Of a stretch of 5,067 nt of DNA, positions 1 through 5,067 are shown piece after piece. The notes under the pieces were generated by a model, which had not been told where the DNA came from, did not search any database, and saw only the letters and a program-made list of their open reading frames with translations. The translations under genes and the position numbers were made by a program. The first letter of the stretch is position 1. The number at the start of each line of letters is the position of its first letter. This stretch comes from Flavobacteriales bacterium UBA5871 (GTDB taxonomy: Bacteria > Bacteroidota > Bacteroidia > Flavobacteriales_D > Crocinitomicaceae), in NCBI GenBank assembly GCA_002432085.1, contig DJFN01000240.1:20385-25451 (forward strand). The letters run 5' to 3'.

Positions 1-1582
1 CCAGGACGATCTTCACGCCTTCGATCGGCGCTTTGGAATCGCGGTCGGAAATGAGCGCCAGCAAGGCAAAGCCCGGATCTTTTTCCAGCACGAGGTCCTG
101 CGACAGCTCGTCGGGAGATTCATCGGCGATGTTCAGAGAAGCCGTTCCCGGGAAATATTTCTCCTTCGAACCTTCAAGCGTATAGGAACCGATGGTTTCC
201 GTCTCGAACTGATACGAGCCGTCCGTTCCGCTTACCGTTTCGCTGATCACGCCGTTGTCGTTTTTGAAACGGATCACGGCCCCCACCAGCGGATTGCCTT
301 CTTTATCGCGTGCTATTCCTTTGAGCGTACGGGCGAATTTGAACGGCTTCTGCATGGAGAACGCGTAAATATCGTCGTTGCCTTTTCCACCCGAGCGATT
401 GGAAGCAAAATAGCCTTTCGTTTGTGCTGCATCGAGCCAAAGGGAGAAATCGTCTTCCGGCGAGTTCATCGGCGAACCGATGTTCTGGAAACGCACGATA
501 GCATTGTTTTTCCATTGCCCGACAAACAGATCGAGTCCGCCGAAGCCTGGATGTCCGTTCGAAGCGAACAGCAGAACGCCGTCTTTATGCAGGAACGGAA
601 ACACTTCATCGCCGGAAGTGTTGATCTCGGCCAGGTTTTCCGGCGTCGACCATTTTCCATTCACGCGAACGGCTTTATAAAGGTCCACACCGCCTTTTCC
701 ACCCGGCATATCGGAAGCGAAGATCATAAGGTTTCCATCAGCTGAGATCGTCGCATGACCGGTACTGTATTCCTTACTGTTGAAAGGCAATTCTGTCGGT
801 TCCGACCAGGTTTCGCCGTTTCGGGTCGAAACAAGCAATTGCAGATGGCGCGTTCCGTTGGAAGAACGGCTGTCGTAATTATCGCGCGTGATGTACATTT
901 CCCGACCGTCCGGACTGAATGCAACCGGACCTTCGTGGTAGCGGCCGTTGATGCTTTTCACCGGTAATTGCTCCGGATTCTGCGGAGCAACGCCATTCAG
1001 CTCAGCGGTATAAATATCCAGGAAGCCCAGCTCATTGCCCGACCAGCGGCGCAGGCTAAAGCCCGTTTTGGCATTGGTAGCTGCGAAATAGAGCTTGTTA
1101 TCCAGCACAACCGGCGCAAATTCTTCCTGATCGGTATTCATTTCCAGCAGCATTACAGAGAAATTGGCTCCGTATTTCCTGTATTTCTCCAGCGATTGGT
1201 TCAACAAATAAAACTGCTGAACTTCCGCATCGCCGGGCTTAAGCTTCTCGTAAGCACGCAGCTGTTGTTCGGCTTCGGCGTATTTCTGGTTTTTCATCAG
1301 CATACGGGCGTAGTCGATGAGGTCCTGCGGAATCCTGTTCGGACTTTCGCACACTTTCGCCATGGATGCTTCTGCTTTTACATAATCACCGGTCATATCG
1401 TAGCTTTTCGCAAGCTTGCGGTAGACATCCGTATTCTTCTCTTCGACGGCCTCGAGGCTTTCGATCGAAGCAGCATAAGCGTATTCGTCGAACTGTTTGG
1501 AACCGTATTTTTCGAGAGCCGAGGTCTGCGCCAGCACAGCAACGGGCAGGCAGCAGGTCAAAAGCAATTTCAGTGTTTTCAT
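1..1582 (-). CDS. PorE-like OmpA-family protein (TPR, PD40 propeller, regulatory-like fold), 3'-truncated by window edge
   Basis: The 527 visible residues run off the window edge without a stop. A signal peptide is at 1-18 (MKTLKLLLTCCLPVAVLA). TPR-like helices follow at about 30-120, for example VYRKLAKSYDMTGDYVKAEA and LIDYARMLMKNQKYAEAEQQ. A PD40/WD40-like beta-propeller covers about 148-407, with blade motifs EGPVAFSPDG (about 217-226), FASDMPGGKGGVDLYKA (288-304), LLFASNGHPGFGGLDLF (337-353) and GYFASNRSGGKGNDDIYA (390-407). A carboxypeptidase regulatory-like fold starts near 420 (LKGIARDKEGNPLVGAVIRF), and a second similar start appears at about 508 (LALISDRDSKAPIEGVKIVL). This is the domain order of PorE of Porphyromonas, which ends in an OmpA-like peptidoglycan-binding domain; that domain would lie beyond base 1. 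It probably acts in the periplasm, tying a T9SS or adhesin complex to the cell wall. Its start is 2 nt after the PorP-like stop. It may be an accessory paralogue rather than the core PorE. Confidence 0.92.
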   Translation of the reverse strand, partial: MKTLKLLLTCCLPVAVLAQTSALEKYGSKQFDEYAYAASIESLEAVEEKNTDVYRKLAKSYDMTGDYVKAEASMAKVCESPNRIPQDLIDYARMLMKNQKYAEAEQQLRAYEKLKPGDAEVQQFYLLNQSLEKYRKYGANFSVMLLEMNTDQEEFAPVVLDNKLYFAATNAKTGFSLRRWSGNELGFLDIYTAELNGVAPQNPEQLPVKSINGRYHEGPVAFSPDGREMYITRDNYDSRSSNGTRHLQLLVSTRNGETWSEPTELPFNSKEYSTGHATISADGNLMIFASDMPGGKGGVDLYKAVRVNGKWSTPENLAEINTSGDEVFPFLHKDGVLLFASNGHPGFGGLDLFVGQWKNNAIVRFQNIGSPMNSPEDDFSLWLDAAQTKGYFASNRSGGKGNDDIYAFSMQKPFKFARTLKGIARDKEGNPLVGAVIRFKNDNGVISETVSGTDGSYQFETETIGSYTLEGSKEKYFPGTASLNIADESPDELSQDLVLEKDPGFALLALISDRDSKAPIEGVKIVL

Positions 1583-1587
1583 AGTTA
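1580..1587 (-). promoter_or_regulatory. Stop-start junction coupling the porP/sprF-like gene to the PorE-like gene
   Basis: The coding strand reads TAA-CT-ATG: the stop of the PorP/SprF-like gene, two bases, then the ATG of the OmpA-family gene. The upstream bases (GATACTTC) show no Shine-Dalgarno. The spacing supports a single transcript and reinitiation by the same ribosomes. Confidence 0.7.
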
Positions 1588-2514
1588 GAAGTATCGTGGT
1601 GATTTGATGCGTTTTTGCTTGCTGAAGATGAGATCGTAACGCAGCATGATCTCGTGGCTGCCGGCGTTGTAGCGCCCGGTGGTGTTTCCTGTCGACCAGT
1701 CGAAGGAATAACCTGCCATGAGCTGCTCGGTGATATTCACGCCAGCCAGGATCCCGAACGCATCGCTGCTTCGGTACATAACCCCAAGTGTGATCAGCTC
1801 GCGGATCACGAAGTTGGCCGTCAGATCGACCTGCAGCGGCGCTCCCGAAACGACCTTGAACAAGGTTACCGGCTTGAGCTGAAGCATCGGATTAAGATCG
1901 AATACAGCTCCCGCGATCAGGTAATAATGCCGCGATTCCGAGCCGATATTGACCGTTGTGTTTACGCTGTTTCCATAAAAGCCATTCTCAACGATTTTCG
2001 GAATACTCGCACCGATATAGAAACGCGGCGCCTGGTAGTAGATCCCGAAGCCAACGTTCGGTAACACACGGTTACGAATATTGTCCTGGAAAGAAACGTC
2101 GTTTTGCTGCTGCGTACGCACGTTTTCGAGTCCGGCCGAGAAGTTTTCAATGCCGCCTTTCAGACCGAAGCACAAACGGCTTTTCTCACTTACCTTCATG
2201 CGGTAGGCGATATCAATCGAGAACGAAGTAGCCGTTGTCGGGCCGATCTTATCGTTCACCAGGCTCAGCCCCAGACCGAGGCTTTGCGTGGCTACCGGCG
2301 TATGTGCCGTAAACGTTTGGGTCATCGGTGCACCTTCGAAGCCAACCCACTGAAAGCGACCGAGCGCTGTCATAGTAAGGGCGTCGCGACTCCCGGCATA
2401 ACCGGGATTTACCGCCAGTGTATTGTACATATAATGCGTGTACATCGCTTCCTGTTGTGCCCACGTGGAAACCGTTCCCAGACAGGCAAATATTATATAG
2501 ATGAATTGCTTCAT
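1585..2514 (-). CDS. PorP/SprF-family type IX secretion system membrane protein
   Basis: This is a complete 309-residue protein, close to the usual family length of about 300. A signal peptide spans residues 1-20 (MKQFIYIIFACLGTVSTWAQ), probably cleaved around A19/Q20. The family signature follows: YTHYMYNTLAVNPGYAGS (25-42), then GRFQWVGFEGAP (52-63). The rest alternates short amphipathic strands and turns, as expected of an outer-membrane beta-barrel, and ends in a basic tail KQKRIKSPRYF. PorP and SprF proteins sit in the outer membrane; SprF is needed to secrete or display the adhesin SprB in Flavobacterium johnsoniae. The ATG at 2514 is only 3 nt after the stop of the type B cargo gene and has no Shine-Dalgarno, so translation is probably coupled. 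Genomes in this phylum carry many paralogues, so I give the family and not a gene symbol. Its dedication to the upstream cargo is inferred from position. Confidence 0.94.
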   Translation of the reverse strand: MKQFIYIIFACLGTVSTWAQQEAMYTHYMYNTLAVNPGYAGSRDALTMTALGRFQWVGFEGAPMTQTFTAHTPVATQSLGLGLSLVNDKIGPTTATSFSIDIAYRMKVSEKSRLCFGLKGGIENFSAGLENVRTQQQNDVSFQDNIRNRVLPNVGFGIYYQAPRFYIGASIPKIVENGFYGNSVNTTVNIGSESRHYYLIAGAVFDLNPMLQLKPVTLFKVVSGAPLQVDLTANFVIRELITLGVMYRSSDAFGILAGVNITEQLMAGYSFDWSTGNTTGRYNAGSHEIMLRYDLIFSKQKRIKSPRYF

Positions 2515-2520
2515 GGTTTA
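2512..2520 (-). promoter_or_regulatory. Stop-start junction coupling the large cargo gene to the porP/sprF-like gene
   Basis: The coding strand reads TAA-ACC-ATG: the cargo stop, three bases, then the start of the PorP/SprF-like gene. The preceding bases (TTTAACACGA) contain no purine-rich Shine-Dalgarno. This suggests start by translational coupling or by the A/T-rich leader-independent mode common in Bacteroidota. No promoter could fit here except inside the upstream gene. Confidence 0.7.
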
Positions 2521-3574
2521 TCGTGTTAAATAGATGTAACCTTTCATGACCTTGTCATCGCCGAGATCGAGGATGTAGAAGTACGTTCCTTCCGGCAGCA
2601 GGTCATTGCCAACAGTGGTGCCTTTCTGTACAGAGCCGTCCCAGTTGTTCTCGTAAGGGCTCGATTCGAAGATTTTGTGCCCCCAGCGGTTGAAGATCAT
2701 CAGCACATGATCCGGATATTCATCCAGTCCGGTGATCACGAACATGTCATTCGTACCGTCGTTGTTCGGAGAGAATCCTTCGGGAACGATCACTCCGTAT
2801 TCGCCTCCGCCTGCGTCTATACAGGCCTGACTAATGATCGGATCGCATGGATCGAGCGGATCGGAAGTGCCTGTCGGAACATAAGGCGTGGATGGATCAT
2901 CCGTACCGTAGATTTCCTCGCTATCGGTCACACCGTCGCCATCCGTATCGGGATCGTTCGGATCGGTACCGTTTTCTTCTTCTACGCTGTTCGGAACGCC
3001 GTCGCCGTCGTCGTCGCCATTTTCATTACAGTCAGGACCTTCGATCGGATCACATGGATCTAATGGGTCGGAAGTTCCCGTCGGAACATAAGGCGTTGAT
3101 GGATCGTCCGTACCGTTGATTTCTTCACCATCGGTTACACCATCGCCGTCTGTATCCGGATTGTTTGGATCCGTTCCATTAGTAGCTTCATCACCATTGT
3201 CGACACCATCGCCGTCGCTGTCACAAGCCGGACTTGCCAGCGGATCACATGGATCCAACGGATCGGAAGTGCCCGTCGGAACATAAGGCGTGGTCGGATC
3301 GTCCGTACCGTTGATCTCTTCACCATCGGTTACACCGTCGCCATCCGTATCCGGATTGTTCGGATCGGTTCCCGCATCGTCTTCGTCATCGTTCGGAACG
3401 CCATCGCCGTCGCTGTCACAAGTCGGACTTGAGATCGGATCGCACGGATCGAGCGGATCGGAAGTACCCGTTGGAACATAAGGCGTAGTCGGATCATCCG
3501 TACCGTTGATTTCTTCGCCATCGGTTACGCCGTCGCTATCCGTATCCGGATTGTTCGGATCAGTTCCGTTAGTC
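2518..3574 (-). CDS. 3' continuation of the large surface protein: TSP3 repeats and type B T9SS sorting domain
   Basis: This is the C-terminal part of the same protein, in the frame shifted by one base. It resumes exactly in register in repeat unit 4 (TNGTDPNNPDTDSDG), runs through units 5-7, and ends with a 94-residue type B T9SS sorting domain and TAA at 2520-2518. The frame stays open upstream to an ATG at 3717, but residues from 3717 to about 3575 (MARKSTVRMIRPHL...) are an out-of-frame reading of the preceding repeat. That ATG is therefore not a convincing start, although a gene caller may use it, and this piece has no signal peptide of its own. Removing the extra base gives 848 continuous residues inside the window. 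Type B domains direct export through the T9SS and are typical of gliding adhesins such as SprB. The stop lies 3 nt before the porP/sprF-like gene, which suggests that gene serves this cargo. Homology is well supported; the native function is inferred. Confidence 0.85.
2521..2802 (-). other. Type B T9SS C-terminal sorting domain (gliding motility-associated C-terminal domain)
   Basis: The last 94 residues carry the family hallmarks in order: VPEGFSPNNDGTNDMF, VITGLDEYPDHVLMIFNRWG, KIFESSPYENNWDG, LLPEGTYFYILDLGD and the terminal KGYIYLTR. This matches the CHU_C / gliding_CTERM type of signal, recognised by the T9SS after Sec export. In Flavobacterium, proteins with this signal generally depend on a PorP/SprF-family partner. 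Such a partner gene follows immediately here. Confidence 0.95.
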
Positions 3575-4201
3575 AGCTTCGTCGCCATTGTCGACACCAT
3601 CGCCGTCGCTGTCACAAGCCGGACTTGCAATCGGATCGCACGGATCGAGCGGATCGGAAGTACCTGTAGGAACATAAGGTGTGGTCGGATCATCCGTACC
3701 GTTGATTTCCTCGCCATCGGTCACACCATCGCCATCAGTGTCAGGATCGTTCGGATCGGTTCCGTTGGTCGCTTCGTCTCCGTTGTCGACGCCATCACCA
3801 TCGCTGTCACAGCCTGCATTCGCGATCGGATCACACGGATCGAGCGGATCGGAAGTACCTGTAGGAACATAAGTCGTTGACGGATCATCCGTACCGTTGA
3901 TCTCTTCTCCATCGGTCACACCGTCGCCATCGGTATCCGGGTTATTCGGATTGGTGCCGGCATCGTTTTCATCGCCATTGGTAACACCGTCGTCGTCGTT
4001 ATCACAGGTCGGATAAGCAATCGGATCGCATGGATCGAGCGGATCGGAAGTTCCGGACGGCACATAGGTCGTTGACGGATCGTCGGTACCGTTGATTTCC
4101 TCACCATCGGTCACACCGTCGTTGTCCGTATCAGGATCGTTCGGATCGGTACCTGCCGTGTCTTCGTCATCGTTCGGAACGCCGTCGCCGTCGTTGTCGC
4201 A
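2824..4201 (-). repeat. Seven tandem 195-bp units encoding TSP type 3-like calcium-binding repeats
   Basis: Units in coding order are 4201-4007, 4006-3812, 3811-3617, 3616-3421 (one extra base), 3420-3226, 3225-3031 and 3030-2824 (12 extra bases). Each encodes 65 residues: an acidic calcium-loop pair of the type CDSDGDGVDNGDE, then GTDPNNPDTDGDGVTDGEE, followed by a linker INGTDDPSTPYVPTGTSDP and LDPCDPI. The regularly spaced Asp residues match thrombospondin type 3 repeats, which bind calcium and form stiff stalks in outer-membrane and secreted proteins. Every unit has two cysteines, giving a C-x7-C pair across each unit junction. Units are highly similar in DNA as well as protein, which suggests recent duplication or gene conversion. 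The last unit is the most diverged: it has a four-residue insertion (NENGDD region), SVEEE in place of the usual GDEAT, and SEEIYG in place of GEEING. Confidence 0.93.
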
Positions 4202-5067
4202 GGTGTTCACCACAACCGAAACACTTCCCGGCGCACTGGTACAACCGCCTACAGTCACCGTAACAGTGTAATTGCCCTGACCGGCGGTTGTCACATCTGC
4301 GACAATCGGGTTCTGAGCTGCCGAGCTGAAGCCGTTCGGCCCGTCCCAGTCGTAGGTTGCTGTCGGAACCATTCCTGTTGTGAGCTGCAGATCCGTTCCG
4401 GCACACAGCGGCGAGTTCGAGCCAGCCACAGGCGTTGCCGGTGTTGCCACAATGCTTACCGGCGTCGTTTCGTTATCGGAAGGACAAGAGCCATCGGCCG
4501 GAATGAAGTTGGTAACCGTATAGCTTCCCGCTGTTGATGCTGAAACATCAATGACACCTGTTACCGGATTGATCACCAGACCGGCTGTCGAAGAGAACGT
4601 TCCCGCAGATGCTCCCGTGCCGAATACCGGAGCCGGATCGGTCCCTGACTGGCAATACGAGGCCTGTGCATAGGAGAACGAAGCATCCGGTGATCCTGAA
4701 ATGATGATCGTTACGTTATCGGTCGCTGCACCACAAACGCCCGCAGGATCGTTGGTTGTGATCGTCAGCGTAACGGTTCCGAGTGTAATATCGCCTGCAC
4801 CCGGTGTGTAAGTCGAAGTCGGTAAAGCAGCATTTCCAAAGTTACCGTCGCCGGAAGTGATCCAGTTGGACGATGAAGCGCTTCCACCTATCGCTCCTGC
4901 CAGATCGACCTGCGCTCCGTTACAGCTTGACAGGTTCGGACCTGCATCGACAGTAGCAGCCGTTCCGATCGTAACGTTGACCGTTCCCGGAAGGGATGTA
5001 CAGCCACCCACGTTGACAATAACACTGTAATCTCCTGCATTGGCAGCGGTAGCGCCTGGAATTACAA
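3569..5067 (-). CDS. Large T9SS-exported surface protein, 5'-truncated: Ig/PKD-like domains and first TSP3 repeats, up to a frameshift
   Basis: This is the middle part of a large secreted or surface protein of Bacteroidota; its start lies beyond the window edge. The frame is open to 5067: the GTG at 5011 reads as an internal valine in IVNVGGCTS, and 18 further codons upstream (VIPGATAANAGDYSVIVN) fit an Ig-like strand, so 5011 is not a start. Numbering residues from 5011, there is the end of an Ig-like domain (1-20), a PKD/Ig-like segment starting DAGPNLSSC (21-106), a second starting at about 108 (SPDASFSYAQASYC), and an Ig-like domain (190-269) whose end GNYTVTVTVGGCTSAPGSV repeats the pattern of the first. 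From Cys271 there are three complete TSP3-like units and the start of a fourth. The frame then hits TAA at 3571-3569 after GDEAD. The same protein clearly continues one frame over (2518-3574), so this is one gene broken by one base. As read it would lack its sorting domain. The adhesin role is inferred from the domains; no enzymatic domain is visible. Confidence 0.88.
   Translation of the reverse strand, partial: VIPGATAANAGDYSVIVNVGGCTSLPGTVNVTIGTAATVDAGPNLSSCNGAQVDLAGAIGGSASSSNWITSGDGNFGNAALPTSTYTPGAGDITLGTVTLTITTNDPAGVCGAATDNVTIIISGSPDASFSYAQASYCQSGTDPAPVFGTGASAGTFSSTAGLVINPVTGVIDVSASTAGSYTVTNFIPADGSCPSDNETTPVSIVATPATPVAGSNSPLCAGTDLQLTTGMVPTATYDWDGPNGFSSAAQNPIVADVTTAGQGNYTVTVTVGGCTSAPGSVSVVVNTCDNDGDGVPNDDEDTAGTDPNDPDTDNDGVTDGEEINGTDDPSTTYVPSGTSDPLDPCDPIAYPTCDNDDDGVTNGDENDAGTNPNNPDTDGDGVTDGEEINGTDDPSTTYVPTGTSDPLDPCDPIANAGCDSDGDGVDNGDEATNGTDPNDPDTDGDGVTDGEEINGTDDPTTPYVPTGTSDPLDPCDPIASPACDSDGDGVDNGDEAD
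3574..3575 (-). other. Single-base frameshift (extra base) in repeat unit 4
   Basis: Six of the seven repeat units have lengths divisible by three: five of 195 bp and the last of 207 bp. Unit 4 (3616-3421) is 196 bp. The sense strand reads GAAGCTGACTAACGGA here, whereas sister units read GAAGCTACTAATGGA (unit 6) and GAAGCGACCAACGGA (unit 3). The extra base is therefore the G at 3574, or equivalently the T at 3575. It turns DEATNGTD into DEAD followed by TAA. All other conserved positions of the unit are intact on both sides, so the lesion is recent or artefactual. Confidence 0.9.
4205..5065 (-). other. Ig/PKD-like domain region of the large surface protein
   Basis: Beta-rich, Ser/Thr/Gly-rich sequence encodes about four Ig or PKD-like segments: a partial one at 5065-4952, then about 4951-4694, 4690-4445 and 4444-4205. 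Recurrent landmarks are AGxYxVxVxVGGCTSxPGxVxV near the end of the first and last domains, DWDGPNGFSS in the last, and paired cysteines such as those in SSCNGA and GVCGAA. Such arrays are common in the extracellular part of large Bacteroidota T9SS cargo proteins. Domain borders are estimated by eye. Confidence 0.7.

Noticed and set aside
1540..1582. Lipoprotein signal in the PorE-like protein (LLTC at residues 7-10)
   Set aside because: The -1 residue is Thr rather than Gly/Ala/Ser and the Cys comes very early; an ordinary signal peptide cut near VLA-Q fits better.
968..1588. Plus-strand open frame of 206 codons
   Set aside because: It is antisense to the PorE-like gene, whose reading shows a signal peptide, TPR and PD40 motifs. 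The plus-strand translation has no recognisable domain.
1615..2529. Plus-strand open frames opposite the PorP/SprF-like gene
   Set aside because: They are shadows of a gene with clear family motifs; their translations are Arg/Cys/His-rich and show no domain.
3569..3577. Programmed +1 frameshift at GCT-GAC-TAA-C
   Set aside because: Skipping the T after GAC would restore the frame, but the site lacks the prfB-type CTT-TGA-C and an upstream Shine-Dalgarno-like stimulator, and the sister repeats show simply one extra base.
2518..3717. Independent gene starting at the ATG at 3717
   Set aside because: The first 48 or so codons are an out-of-frame reading of the preceding repeats, with no signal peptide; true homology begins only at 3573.
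2677..3880. Several repeated plus-strand and alternative minus-strand open frames of about 63 codons
   Set aside because: They recur every 195 bp because the TSP3-encoding repeat has no stop in other frames; none has independent support.
2824..4201. Regular direct repeats that might suggest CRISPR
   Set aside because: The period is 195 bp, the whole unit is conserved with no unique spacers, and the units encode in-frame calcium-binding protein repeats.
3569..5011. GTG at 5011 as the start of the large protein
   Set aside because: The frame is open to the window edge and the upstream codons complete an Ig-like strand, so the GTG is an internal valine.

Overview
The window looks like chromosomal DNA from a member of the phylum Bacteroidota with a type IX secretion system (T9SS). 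Three things point there: a C-terminal gliding-motility-type (type B) T9SS sorting domain, a PorP/SprF-family outer-membrane protein, and an OmpA-family protein with the PorE-like order TPR, PD40 propeller, carboxypeptidase-regulatory-like fold. Base composition is fairly balanced, and neither visible start codon has a clear Shine-Dalgarno sequence, which is usual for this phylum. I cannot name the genus or species.

All coding sequence lies on the minus strand, so the order of transcription runs from high to low coordinates. (1) 5067 to 2518 is the 3' part of a very large surface or secreted protein whose 5' end is outside the window. It holds the end of one Ig-like domain, two PKD/Ig-like segments and another Ig-like domain (5065-4205). 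Seven tandem 65-residue thrombospondin-type-3-like calcium-binding units follow (4201-2824), then the type B sorting domain (2802-2521). (2) 2514 to 1585 is a complete 309-residue PorP/SprF-family protein. (3) 1582 to 1 is the N-terminal 527 residues of a PorE-like OmpA-family protein, cut by the window edge before the expected OmpA domain.

The genes are packed with 3-nt and 2-nt gaps (TAA-ACC-ATG and TAA-CT-ATG), so they almost certainly form one operon with coupled translation. No gene-free stretch exceeds a few bases. I saw no RNA gene, mobile element, CRISPR array, promoter or terminator. By analogy with SprB/SprF of gliding Flavobacterium, the likely logic is a cargo plus dedicated partner module: the large protein is exported by the T9SS through its type B signal, the PorP/SprF-like protein assists its export or anchoring, and the PorE-like protein links the assembly to peptidoglycan.

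The main anomaly is a single extra base at 3574/3575 inside the fourth repeat unit (196 bp instead of 195). It breaks the large gene into two reading frames and separates the repeats from the sorting signal. It is either a sequencing or assembly error in a near-identical repeat, or a real mutation that repeat recombination could reverse. The system itself is a recognisable T9SS arrangement rather than a wholly new one.
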